A DNA stretch of 64,000 nucleotides from the NCBI GenBank assembly GCA_032164295.1, contig JAJHTX010000003.1, positions 1,302,001-1,366,000 on the forward strand, in the 5' to 3' direction. The position numbers and the translations under genes are program-made. This document shows positions 50,311-61,771 of this stretch, in pieces. Source of the stretch: Inonotus obliquus (Eukaryota > Basidiomycota > Agaricomycetes > Hymenochaetales > Hymenochaetaceae). Below the pieces are notes generated by a model. The model made no database searches and was not told where the DNA came from. It saw only the letters and a program-made list of their open reading frames with translations. Each line of letters begins with the position of its first letter. Positions within the stretch are counted from its first letter, which is position 1.

Positions 50311-51080
50311 ACATGCGTGACATCCGATTTATTGCCATTCTGAGACTTTGAGGCAAGAATGTAAGTTGTTTGTTTGAGAAAGAAATAATGGGATTACCCT
50401 AAGTCAGGGACTGCATGAGCAATGAGCAACTCGTATTGTTCGTCGAAAAAATAAAGCTCATTACAAGAAACAGCACAGTCTTGTTTTCAGTTGTTTACCT
50501 GACCAGCAAATACAAGTACTACAATTCTTTCAACTTGCATATAATCTAGCTAGCAGAGTTGTAGTTCAAATACAAGAAGAGGAAAGACTTGTACAATTCC
50601 CGGAATACTTTGAATGAAGATTACATTTTTTTTACAAGGCCTACTTAAAGCTTTGAGATAAGATGTAGTACTGTAAGTCTCTACTAACTGGATTTAAGCT
50701 ATAACACTTTCATTTTGATGAACTATGCATTAATCGGTGTCAAATGAACTAATAATAACAATGTCAAGTTACATTTGACTGACCCTAAGCTAAACATAAT
50801 CATGTAAAAGTGTTAAACAAACACTCCTAATATCCTTGGCATAAAGAGCCAAGTGTATTACAAGGAGAGATAGAAGATAAGGGAGGATAAACTCCACTCA
50901 TCCTCAATCTCTAGAGAGGACATTAGAAGAGAGAGAGGATATACATAGAAAGGAGAGTGTCTATAAGAAGAGGAAATTGTATTTTTTTTGTGGTTATTTC
51001 TTCTTCCTTCTCTCCTAGATACTCTAACATGTTAGAAAGATAGTGTTATCCATCATTAATAAGCCAATAATTATGAGTGT
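50311..51080. other. A/T-rich intergenic DNA, about 770 bp
   Basis: Low-GC sequence unlike the gene regions. I see no coding likeness, RNA gene or terminal repeats. It may be decayed transposon DNA. Confidence 0.4.
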
Positions 51081-51858
51081 CTTATGTTAGATACAAGAAT
51101 GGTTAGCGGCAATAGTACAAGTAATAGAACAGCCCATTGTTCCCCCAACACCGCGAAGCAATATACTATGATGTTGCGACATATGTCGGCCAGCTAAGGA
51201 AATAGCTGGAGGATAGATGCAAGAAGTAATCAGGGAAACCACATATGGAAGCATAATGAATGGACAAGCCGATATAATGATATAACAGAGATTTGTGGAG
51301 TTAACCTACGATCCTAACCAACTAATACGAAAAGCCTATGAGAGAGAAATATGACTGCTATTCTATGATACCAGATACTTTGTAATGATGATCAGAATAC
51401 AAAATGTAGCACAAGAAGGTAGGCATGAACAATGTGATGCGGCCATAGTAGATATTGACATTGCCTATAGACGAGACCAAGGAGGCATGTATGAAAGGAC
51501 TGCATATACTTGGGAGCATTAGATAATGAGCTATATTAGTCAAGGATTACCATACAGATATACCATAATGGAAGTAAAGACAGAACAATATGGCGGAGTA
51601 ATACACTTACAAGGAGTGCAAGAAACAATGCTACAATGTGCAAGAACGACACCAGGATACATATGAGCACAAATGATTCAAAACTGGTTAGCTATACCTC
51701 GACCAACCCTTCCAGTACAACCGAGGACGGAAACACAAACGAACAAAAGACAAGAACAGGTGACTCAGCAATTACCTAGAATAGCTGAGTTAGATCAAGT
51801 ACCGACACCGGCTCACATGACGAACCTAGCCACAAGATGGTACCGCCCATTGAACTAA
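51081..51858 (+). pseudogene. Decayed open frame of unknown family, probably mobile-element debris
   Basis: One plus-strand frame reads through about 255 codons with only a handful of stops. Recognisable pieces are LAAIVQVIEQPIVPPTPRS, CRPAKEIAGG, VELTYDPNQLIRKAYER, CDAAIVDIDIAYRRDQGG, MSYISQGLPYRYTIMEVKTE and YGGVIHLQGVQETMLQCAR, ending in MTNLATRWYRPLN. I do not recognise the family. Downstream at 52010-52090 lie a TATATAAGG box and a small hairpin (GGGACTCTACCATAAGTCCC), reminiscent of a retroelement promoter. A Pro/Gln/Thr-rich C-terminus suggests a gag-like or capsid-like protein, which is speculation. Confidence 0.4.
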
Positions 51859-52479
51859 ACTAAACAAGAGGGAAGCCATTAGCACAGAAGTAGTAGAATA
51901 AGGAAGAAAGGAAAGAGGAAAGCACAGACCAGATAACATGAAAGAGAAAGCAGAAAATACCGTAAACAGTAAGTAACAAGGTAGTAATGTCACACATGTA
52001 AATTAGTATATAAGGAGGCCATGGTAGAGCTAACCTAACAGTTTAATCCAAGTCAAGGGACTCTACCATAAGTCCCTAAGTTAAATCGTTAAATATCAGT
52101 CACCTTGCAAGCCAGTAATTACTAGTAGCAACACGGCTGAACTGAACCGATTGTGTGAAATCGAAGTAAAGCTAAAATACAGATTGCAACTAGATTGTTC
52201 TCTCTATTGTCTACATGGTATAACCTACTCCCAACATAGTGCAATTCCAGATATCCTCTTATTGTAAATAACAACCAGTATACGAGCCACACACCTATGC
52301 AGATCTAATACTGTATAATAATAATATCAGGTTCAACTGTAGTACCAGTTAGTTGTTAGTTGTTTTAGATCGGATCAGCTACACAGTCCACTAAGGTGAT
52401 TATCAATTCCATAACCAGTATTGTAAAATTTGAATTAACCTCTCTATTAAGGAATTAGCCAGATCAGTCTGCCAATCAG
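51859..52479. other. A/T-rich DNA, possible retroelement leader or LTR relic
   Basis: It has the TATA-like box and hairpin noted above at 52010-52090. No paired LTR was found within the window. Confidence 0.3.
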
Positions 52480-53133
52480 AGATCGACAAACTCTCCTCGG
52501 AGATAAACATAACACAATAAGCAGCCTTTTTCTCCAATATATAATGCATCCCCAGACCATAATATATATAGATGACTTCTTAAAGGTTGGTATAATACAA
52601 TCCTTACTCCAAGTTTTATCAGAATAGCAAGTATAGTAAACAGTTCTAGGGTTTGAGCCAAAGTAGCATTCATCTAAAAAAGATGACCAACTTTAATTTC
52701 TCCTATATAATGGTCACCAGCTCCTTTGCATGTATTAGCTACTTGATCCTATAGGCCTTATTAATGTATGGAGCATGCTAGATCTTCCTCTGCTTAAGCT
52801 CTGTAGCATCAAGCTCATATTTAATAGTATATTAGCTTACTTTGATGTCAAGCATTTGGGCAAGAGTTTTGAATAGTGCAAAGCAGTTTTTTGGGGTGGT
52901 TCATATTAGTAGATGACAAGCATAATCATATATTAGTCTAGGACAGCTAGTTTAGGGTGAGTTTTTATTGTACCAGTTTTTTTGTAATATACAAAGAGGT
53001 CATTTATGGTCATCCAAGGTACACCAAACATTCTTGCTACTTGGGACTTATTTTGGCCACCTAATATTGCTTTAATAATTCAATTTTTGACTAGAGAGTC
53101 AAGCTGAGATCTTGGCAAGTGTATTTCAGGCAT
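52480..53133 (-). pseudogene. Tc1/mariner-like transposase pseudogene
   Basis: From an ATG at 53133-53131 a single frame runs about 215 codons with about seven in-frame stops and no frameshift. It starts MPEIHLPRSQLDSLVKN, then a helix-turn-helix (AILGGQNKSQVARMFGVPWM), then the catalytic-domain signature LDECYFGSNPRTVYY and later SIYIMVWGCIIYWRKRLLIVL, as in Tc1/mariner DDE transposases. The stops I could place (TAA, TAG, TGA) sit where Gln or Arg is expected, so each is one C-to-T change from CAA, CAG or CGA. I could not define the terminal inverted repeats. Confidence 0.72.
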
Positions 53134-54125
53134 TAAGGGAGAGAGAGAGGGAGGTAAGGAGTAATAGGAGGCTATCGAAGTAAGAATAGTATAGTTGCAA
53201 CACACATTTTGTATAACAGTAATGGTCACTTCTGTCACCTGGCTGTATATTATAGTTAACCTGGCATATCTTGGCATCAACTTACAGTATTAGAAACACC
53301 TATAATTTGTGCTAGAGGTGCTTTGAGTATCAGGATTTAGAAGAGAATAGCAAACAATGTCTGTATTATGTTGTATAAATATTACTTTTAGAATGTTCCA
53401 GTCTTCAGAGATTGATGTAGGTGTAGATAGTCAAGAGAGCATATGTGGGTTGGGATCAAGTTGTCAGGTATCAATCCTAATATATTTACTATATCTGAGA
53501 TCTAGAAAATTACAGAGATTGACTGATAGAAGTACATTGATTTTAAGGTGCAGTATAACAGATGTTTGGTATGTTGTGGGTCATATTCACTAGTATGTTG
53601 AAGACTTGATATATGATGAGTCTGGTCTCTTGTAGACATAGAGCATCAAAGGTCTGGTCTCTGGAGAGCTGGGTGATATACAGAAAGTAGGGAATATGAT
53701 TAGGACTTGGATTAATGTATGTTGAAATTGTTGTATGTTGGGATTTTTGTATGTCAGGATTGTTATAGTCTAGGAAATAGTAAGTGTGCCATACTGTACA
53801 GGCTAGTTCAGGGCACTGCAACATTACTAATAACAACCTTACAGGTTTGGAGCTTGACAATGGGAGCCAGGGCCACTATAAGCAGCTGGCACCCAACCCT
53901 ACCTTATTTTCAGTTTTCTTTTAAAGTGTAGTCACTCCTTACATTCTGTATCAGCACTACCTACCTTATTGAATGAAATGTAATAGACATCGATGTAGCG
54001 AAGTCCAAAATGAGGTACACAGAGGAGAATACAGAGGTGCTTTAATACTATGGAAAATAAATGAATACACTCAATGAACATAAATTCATAGGATCTTGAA
54101 AGTGATTCACATACATTATATCTGT
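53134..54125. other. A/T-rich DNA, nothing assigned
   Basis: Upstream part of the Tc1-like element, then unassigned sequence, then from about 54020 the 3' flank of J. An open frame at 53543-53860 (minus) has a weak look of a LINE endonuclease start, but I do not claim it. Confidence 0.35.
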
Positions 54126-54401
54126 ATCGTACCTCGCTTCTGTTACCCGAAGGACCAATATCCACCAAAAGGCATACATCTGCATACACGCACGAATGGT
54201 AGCTATAATTTCCATAAGCCATATAGTTTGTCGAGAACCCATTTAGCTTCGTTCTCTCTCTAATCCAATGAAATAGTGTTTTCCGATTTATAAATATTGC
54301 ACCGTAATTTGCCTTGGCGTAGTCGTATAACGAGCTTTTGCCGATATCAGTAAGATTGAGCACTTGTCTGACAAAGACCATGCCTTGCGTGCCATCGTTC
54401 A

Positions 54402-56277
54402 CGTAGTGCTTCGACCGTATGTGTATATGCATACAGCCGTATATTCACCCTCTCTATACGCATACAGCCATATAGATTACGGCCGTATAAGTGGATTACC
54501 AGGCTCTTATACGCTGAAGAGAACTACATACGGCTGAGCTCGGTATCGAGCCCGGTATCCCATTCTATGCTTATCCCATACTACGGTACGGTCCCATCTA
54601 CACCTTCTAGTATCCACCAGCACACCTAGAGAAACTGTCGGTCCCATTTCTCAAGATACCGAATGCCGAGAGTACTGGTACCGAGTGCCAAGAAACCCGG
54701 TACCGAGAATACTGAGAGTACCGAGTGCCGAGAGACCTGGTACCGAGACAAATTGACAATTCGACATGCTCTCATGACATGGATCGGACGTCTCCCACTC
54801 TGGTATTCATTCCTAATGGTTGGACTATGCATACCGGTTCTTTGGGGAAGCTCAGGGTCGGTATCCATTAAGGTTTTCAGGTCCGGTACCACCAGGAACG
54901 TGTCGGTATCAATTGGCAGGGGCTTAAATATCTTGTTCTGAGGACTTTTCATCCAGGGGTACTATATGCTGCGTTTTCATTGGTATCTTGTCCTACCTAA
55001 CCCTTTCTTGTTGTCCTCCTGATGGCTCTACTGTATTCATTCTTCTTATGACATTTTTCTTTGTTTTGATCTTTCTTTTTACTTTCTCCTTTTGGACTTA
55101 TGAGCTAACTACAGTACAGTAGTATAAATATCTCCTCCTGTACGTAGTAGCTCTCCAGGTAATCTTAGGAGCTAGCCTCTAGCGTGAGGGCTCAGGTTTC
55201 CTCACCCCCTTCTCAGTCTCATCTCAGCTTTGTCTCAAGTTCCATCCCAGTTTTGCCCTAGTGAACCTTCAGAGTTAGCCTCCCGTGCGAGGGCTCAGGT
55301 TTACTTCCCAGCACAGTCGACACCTTCAGCTACCAGTCTCCCTCATTCTGTCTCTTGCTATACTGCCCCGTGCTAGTTGTTTTCTTGCAGTACCGACATG
55401 TACTGACGTTTTCCCCATGGTACCGACCTTTTGTTATCCTTTGTATTCTGCATGTCACCCTTTTGTTTCTGTACTGATCTTCTTATTTGACAACATACCT
55501 TCACATACCGACCCCTTTCTTTCTGTACCGACCTGTACCGAGGTTTTTCCCATGGTATTAGACTCTTGTTTTGCTACGTTCTCTCCCATACCGACCTGTA
55601 CTGAAGTTTTTCCCACGTTCTAAACTGTCCTTTTCATACCAGAATCACATACTCTTCACTTCTGGCCCATCCATTCACTCCCCCATTTCATAGACAACAA
55701 GTACCGTGAGCGTACTGGTTAAGTACCGGCACATATTAGCCCTCCCCCACTTAAAACCATACACCCCTCGTCTCGGTATTTCTGTACCAGACGTGATCTT
55801 GCACATTTAATGCATACGGACCATACATATACAGGTGTATTGAAGGAAGTAACACTATAGTACCGTGTAAATTTACCTTCTACTGATCAGCCAGAGTATA
55901 TATGGACGGTCTAAGAGATAGAACTCACAATTTTAATGTAAGAAATGGTGCTGGTGACCCTAGCAGCCGGTTAATATAAAGGGGTTAGGTGGACATGAAC
56001 CATGTAGTTGCCAAACAGGACGGAGCTATGACGTCGAACACCATATGAGGTAGTGTTCCTTGGCAGTTATTGCTATTTCGGGAAGCTGACTCAGCATTTT
56101 CGATCACGTGCAGGGTCTTCCTCCGTATATGGGATACAGCGTATACGGTGACCTTTTCCTTCCTCTTATATGCATACGACCGTATTTTCGTCTTTCTTGA
56201 GGCCATATGCATATGGTCCGTATCCGTATACGGAGCACTCTGTATCCATATTATACGAATACGGTCGAAGCACTACG
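54402..56277. mobile_element. Unclassified inverted-repeat element, 1876 bp, inside J
   Basis: The two ends are inverted copies of CGTAGTGCTTCGACCGTAT (54402-54420, and complement at 56259-56277). TTCA flanks both sides (54398-54401 and 56278-56281). Paralogue I shows the uninterrupted site. Both subterminal regions (54410-54500 and 56150-56270) are rich in TATGCATACGACCGTAT-like pieces. The middle has two copies of a phrase GAGGGCTCAGGTTT (about 55187 and 55289) and several imperfect copies of TACCGACCTGTACCGA followed by TTTTTCCCATGG between 55390 and 55625. No transposase is seen. It could be a MITE with another sequence inserted in its centre. Confidence 0.7.
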
Positions 56278-56784
56278 TTCATGTCATATACCAAACAAAC
56301 TTGAGCATCCAGAGAGAGATCCTCACATGCCTGCAAGATCATTGCATCGCAGCCTTTCAGATATTTACGCAACCTCGAAATATTCTGGTTGGAAGATCAG
56401 TCGATGGCATATTGGTGGTATAATCTGAAGCCAAGATATACACTATAGGGAAAGAATCTCGGGTCCTGGAGAATACTCGTGAGAGTTCTTGAAAACATCA
56501 GCTTCCGATGGTATTGTCCTCTTATTCAGTTGAAGCTGACGATCAATCGCAGGAGTTGAGTCTGGATCAAAGTACAGATTGTATGTCAACGTGACTCGAT
56601 ATCCCAATAACACTGGTGTTACTTCGTGCTCAACGTCGCCGAAGAACATCGCGAATACGATGTGCGCTTGCCCAGCATTCTCTCTGCACTTTTCCGCTAA
56701 AAGCCGTCCCAAATCGACTGACCATTCTTTCCCTCCGTGTCTCAGAAGAAGGGCCCCTCCTTCATGCTCGGTCGGGAAGACGAT

Positions 56785-57031
56785 TTTTAGACACAGTGAA
56801 TCCTCAGAGAGTGAGATGAACTCAGACAGGAGGCGTAGAATGTTCGCAAAATCATTATATTCTATGCCTGCCAGAGGCCGTTCTTATATACTAACGTACA
56901 AGATAATTTAAGCTCCGTTTGAATCCTAATAATACACGTTCTATTGTGATCACATGTGATTTGTTCTTATTGTCTTTTGTCGTTATTGTTCTCGTCCTAT
57001 TGTTCTGTACTAGGTAGTCATTATCTTAAGA
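56785..57031 (-). repeat. 3' LTR of the copia element
   Basis: 247 bp. In element orientation it begins TCTTAAGATAATGACTACC and ends GTGTCTAAAA. It differs from the 5' LTR at three transitions, near 56880 (G/A), 56962 and 56978 (T/C). Confidence 0.93.
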
Positions 57032-57041
57032 CTCCCCTTCA
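57032..57041 (-). other. Polypurine tract
   Basis: GAAGGGGAG directly before the 3' LTR in element orientation. It primes plus-strand DNA synthesis. Confidence 0.75.
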
Positions 57042-57044
57042 AAC

Positions 57045-60000
57045 TCATGATAGACTTAATAAGTCTAAGAGATGTTTGACTTGTTTAACGTTTAGTGCTT
57101 TCGTGAATATGTCAGCTCATTGATTTTCAGTTTGTACATATCGTACGTCAATTATTTTGTTTTCGATGTAACATCTTACAAATTCTTTTCGTTTATCGAG
57201 ATGTTTCGTTTGTATATTATAAGTGATTTCTTCCATTTTCACAGTCTTTATAGCTGCTTGATTGTCACTATAAAGTATAATCTCTTTATCATATCCTTCA
57301 AGTACTTCATTATAAAAATGTTTTATCCAAATAGCTTCTTTCGTTGCATGTGCTAAAGCTTGGATTTCTCCTTTGTATACTGATAATGGTACTAGCTCTT
57401 GTTGTTTGCTTGACCATGATATTGATGCATCTTTTATTTGAAATATGTAACCGTTTATTGACCGGTATCCTTCAGTGTTTGCACCGTCTGCGTCGCAGAA
57501 TCCTCTGATGTTTATTTTATTTTTGCCGCCTAATGTTAAGTAATATTCTTTTGTGTTATGTAAGTATTGAATTGCGTGAATAGCCGTTTGATGATGTAAT
57601 ATTGTTGGTTTTTGTAAATGTCTAGCTAACTGTCCAGCGACAAATGATATGTCTGGTCGGGTTGCGTCTGCAGCGTATCATAAACTTCCTATCATTCTCA
57701 TGAATTTTTGTTGATCTATTATTTCGTCTTCATTATTGTTTGATAATAATCTTAACCCTGGTGTCATTGGAGTTTTGTAAGCTCGTGGTTCTATATTGAA
57801 TCTTTTTAGAATTGTTTCAATGTATGATTTTTGTCGTAACGTGATTGTTCTTTCTTCTTTGTTTCTTTTTATTTCGACACCTAATAACCAGTTGATTTCA
57901 TTTCCATCTGTAAATTCAACAGATTTAGCTAGTTCTTTCTTAAATTCTCATATTATTGTATTATCCAAACCTATGATCGTAATATCGTCAACGTGCATGA
58001 ACGTTATTAATGCAGGTTTATTGTTTATTCTCCTTTTATGAAAGAAAACAGCGTAGTCGTAGTATGATCTTATTAGTCCTAATTTTTCTAATATTTCTTG
58101 TATTTTCTTATACCATCGTCTTCCTGCTTGTTTTAATCTGTATAATGCCTTTTTTAATCGTAATACTTGTCCTGGTTTAATATTACTTAGTAAATTTCCA
58201 GGTGGTGATTTCATATATATTTCTTTGTTTGAATTTAATTCTCTGTATAGGTATGCAGATTTCACATCAATTTGATGTATCTCGTAGTCGTTTGTTGCTG
58301 CCCAGCTTAGTAATAATCGTGCCGTTGATAATCTAGTTACTGGTGCAAATAAATCGTCTGAATAAAAATCTATCCTGTCTTTTTGACTAAATCCTTGTGC
58401 TACTAGTCGCGCTTTGTATTTGTCTATTGATCCGTCTGATAAGTATTTTATTGCATAAACAAATCTGCATCCAACAATGTTTTGTATATTTCGTGGTGGA
58501 TAAGTGTATTCCCATGTATTATGTTTTATTAATGATTGTATTTCTATATTCATTGCCTCAATCCATTTATTTTTATCTGGACTTTTTATTGCCTCTTGAT
58601 ACGTTTGTGGTATGTCATTGTAATTATTTGTAAAAGCAAATTCTGTCAAATGTATTGATATGTCTTCGTCTTTTGTAAATTTTATTCCTAATGATCATTT
58701 CGTAGGTTTTCGTTCTCGTTCTGATTTTCTAATTATATTTTCTTTGTTGTCTTTTTGTTCTGATTCTTTTTGTTGTTGATTTGTTTTTGTGCTGCTCGTA
58801 TTTTTCTCCCCTTCAATTTTAGATTCTTTAGAATTGATAAATTGGATATTTCGTTCCGTAGTTATTTTTCCGTCATGATATGTTAATATTCCATCTTTAG
58901 TTTCTTCGTCGTAACCCATAAATATTCCTTCAATTCCTTTGTTTTGTAATTTATTTGTATTTTCTTTCCGTATTATTATTTTTCTTCCTATTTCGTACAA
59001 ATTGTCTATTTTGAAATTTTCATTGTATCGTTTAAAAAAAGGTGTTTTATATTCTATTGCTACTCTCGGTGTTCTGTTGTAAATGAATACTGCGTGTTGA
59101 GCTACGTATGCCCATAAGTGTTTTGGTATCTGTTTCGCAGTTATCATTGCTCTCGTATGATTTAATATTGTTTGATGTAATCTTTCTGCGACACCATTTT
59201 GTTGTGGCATATCATGTACTGTTAATCTTCGTATTGTTCCTTGTGATTCTAAATAATTTGTGAAATCTTTCGATAAAAATACTGTGTCATTGTCACTTTG
59301 TAATACTTTTATTTTTATTCCGTATTGTGTAAATAATTTCGTAGTAAATGTTACGTATTTTATGTAACCGTCTGATTTGTGTTTTAACATTATCATTTCT
59401 GCCCATCGTGTAGCGTCGTCTACTATTGTTAATAAATATTCAATATTTCCGTATCCTTTTACTGGTGCAGGTCCCCATATGTCCATGTGTAATATATCTC
59501 CGTATTTTTCAGATAATGAACTTTGTCTTGCTTTTGGTATTATTGATCTTTTTATATTCGCCTTTAAGCATTCTTTGCATTGTTTTTCTTTGTTGTCAAT
59601 AACACGTGTATTAATAATATCTGGTGAATCATGTAATAATTTTCTTATGTAATTGTAGCTTACGTGTCCGAGTTTTTTATGTAATTCTTCTAGCGTGATA
59701 GAATTTATTTGTTGTTTCTCAGGAGTTCTAATAATTTGCATTTGTATCAGATACAAGTTTGATTGATTTTTCTTAATTTTTCCGCAGTATCGATTTTTTG
59801 AGTTGTAAATAGTACAATATTCATTTTCAAAAATACATATATATCCACATTTACATAATTGAGATTGAGAGACTAGCATAAACGTTAATCGTGGGTGATA
59901 GTAAACATTTTGAAGTCGTATGATGCTTACTGTTTTTGTATTTTCATTTTTCAGTATTGGAATGAATAAGTCTCCAGTCGTATTCGTGAATAATAAAGAT

Positions 60001-61499
60001 CCGTTTGCCGTTGATATTACTATAGGAACTGCATTTTTGTTAATATTTCGCATTAAGAATAAATGTGGTGATGAGTGAATTGATGCTCCTGAGTCAAGTA
60101 TAGCATAAACTTTGCTTACATCGATGTTATTTTCCAATTCCTTATAGTGTTCGTCGATAAAACTACTGAAATCGTATTCTTTCATCGCAATGTCGACTTC
60201 TTCGACTGAGGCAACATTAACCTCTTCAATACGAGCAGTAGATGTCGAGGGAATTGGTTGTTTTTGTTTCTTGTTTTCGTTTTGTTGATTTACGAAATTA
60301 ATAACTTCTTGAGGCGAGTTAAACGTTAACTTTCCGCTTTCAATTCGTTTCGTGCATGCGTTTTTCGTAGCGTCGGTTGGAGGGAATCGGCAGTCCTTCG
60401 AGTAGTGGCCGAACCTGTTACAATTGAAGCACTTGACCTTCGTCATGTCTTTTTGCTGCGTAGCATTTGAATGGTCGTTGTTGTGATAGGGAGTATGATG
60501 CGGGTTAAAATTCGATCCTTTGTAACCACGTCCGCGTCCTCGTTCGTAAGGGGTTCCTCTGCCTCTGTTAACGTATCCTCGTCCTTGTCCAGGAGAGGGG
60601 TGGTAAGGTTTGTATTGCGACTTCCAAGATGCGAAAGCCAAACATAGTTGCACGATGAGTGTGTCGGGTGATAACATTTTATGTTGCATGGGGTTTTGAG
60701 CTATCGTATCATTAAAATACGTATCATTAAAATACTTGATTTGGTCTTCAAGCATAAGCGCGATTCGTTTGTAAGGAGGTGGTGTTGCGAGGTTAATAGC
60801 ACTGATGTACGTTTTATCGTCCGGTTGATGACCATGTGCACAGAGTTGAGCGTAACTTTCTTGAACTTTATCGAGTGTTTTGTCAAATTCCGTAACGTGT
60901 TCTCGTATCGTAAATAGTTTCGAGATGTCAGCAGAGTCCGTAACTGTCGTTTGAATGCCGTATCTTTCAGCTAAAGCTATCCAGATAGTCTTGACCGTCT
61001 GCTTCATCAGCAAGTTTCCTAGTAAATGATTTGGAATTGAACTTATTATGGCATGATAAATGCACATATTCATTCGAAATTCGTCAGCGTCGTTTGGGTT
61101 TGGTTCGTACTTTAGATGATCAGATAAGCCTAGGCCCGCTAGCCCAGTCATAATCCAGAATTTCCACATTTGGTAGTTTGCAATGCCTGACAACTTTTCG
61201 ATTTTATCGAAAGTCCAGCTAACATCGCTGATGTCTACATTCGTAACAGTAAAGACTGGCGTATATGTTGCCATTGGGTTCGTTGGAGGAATGGGTGAAG
61301 GAGTAGATGTGTTAGATGATGTGTTAGATGGAGATGGTGGTGGTGGTTGAGGGGTAGCAGGTATTATGACCTGGGTCGTAGGTGGAGTTGGTTGAATGGG
61401 GTTAACGGCAGCAGCAGCAGATGCTCGAGAGCATGTTACAGGGACGTTCGATGTTGAGCCAGTAGACATAAAGATGTTGAGCGTAGATCGAGGGTGCAT
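57045..61499 (-). CDS. Copia gag-pol polyprotein with four in-frame TGA codons
   Basis: One frame of about 1485 codons, interrupted only by TGA at 58695-58697, 57948-57950, 57678-57680 and 57117-57119; no TAA, TAG or frameshift. A Pro/Ser/Thr-rich start is followed by gag, a zinc knuckle CFNCNRFGHYSKDC (about residue 356), the protease DSGAS (about 466), integrase segments (DIWGPAP about 671, QSDND about 731, NGVAERLH about 766), and reverse transcriptase (FVYAIKYLSDGSIDKYKARL, HVDD about 1170 in place of the usual YVDD). RNase H follows (DADGANTEG about 1336, SDNQAA about 1411). At least three TGAs fall where copia relatives usually have Trp or another hydrophobic residue. TGG codons are used normally elsewhere. 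The element is probably defective unless helped or read through. Confidence 0.9.
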
Positions 61500-61509
61500 G
61501 CAGTGTCAA

Positions 61510-61524
61510 GCAAGGCTCATAACC
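61510..61524 (-). other. Primer binding site, complementary to initiator tRNA-Met anticodon arm
   Basis: GGTTATGAGCCTTGC directly follows the 5' LTR. It is complementary to a tRNA segment containing GGCTCATAACC, whose CAT is the Met anticodon. This suggests priming by a cleaved half of initiator tRNA-Met, as known for Drosophila copia, not by the tRNA 3' end. Confidence 0.7.
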
Positions 61525-61771
61525 TTTTAGACACAGTGAATCCTCAGAGAGTGAGATGAACTCAGACAGGAGGCGTAGAATGTTCGCAAAATCATTATAT
61601 TCTATGCCTGCCAGAGGCCATTCTTATATACTAACGTACAAGATAATTTAAGCTCCGTTTGAATCCTAATAATACACGTTCTATTGTGATCACATGTGAT
61701 TCGTTCTTATTGTCTTTCGTCGTTATTGTTCTCGTCCTATTGTTCTGTACTAGGTAGTCATTATCTTAAGA
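61525..61771 (-). repeat. 5' LTR of the copia element
   Basis: 247 bp, same boundaries as the 3' LTR. Flanked by the second ACGAT copy at 61772-61776. Confidence 0.93.

Larger units (their letters stand above)
56785..61771 (-). mobile_element. Ty1/copia LTR retrotransposon, 4987 bp, inserted in J
   Basis: Full-length element on the minus strand. LTRs of 247 bp lie at each end and a 5 bp target duplication ACGAT lies at 56780-56784 and 61772-61776. A primer binding site and purine tract are placed exactly next to the LTRs. One long gag-pol frame fills the interior. The order protease, integrase, reverse transcriptase, RNase H is that of copia. The two LTRs differ at only three positions I could find (all transitions), so insertion was recent. 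It is the younger of the events that destroyed J, judging by LTR identity. Confidence 0.95.

Noticed and set aside
53543..53860. Possible LINE endonuclease fragment (LQETR-like phrase)
   Set aside because: Too short and too weak; no second conserved motif in order.
54663..54941. 92-codon open frame inside the 1.9 kb element
   Set aside because: No transposase or other family likeness; it arises from the ACCGAG-type repeats.
57045..61499. UGA read as Trp (altered genetic code) to explain the copia frame
   Set aside because: The same frame uses TGG normally, and nearby nuclear genes end in TGA as a true stop.
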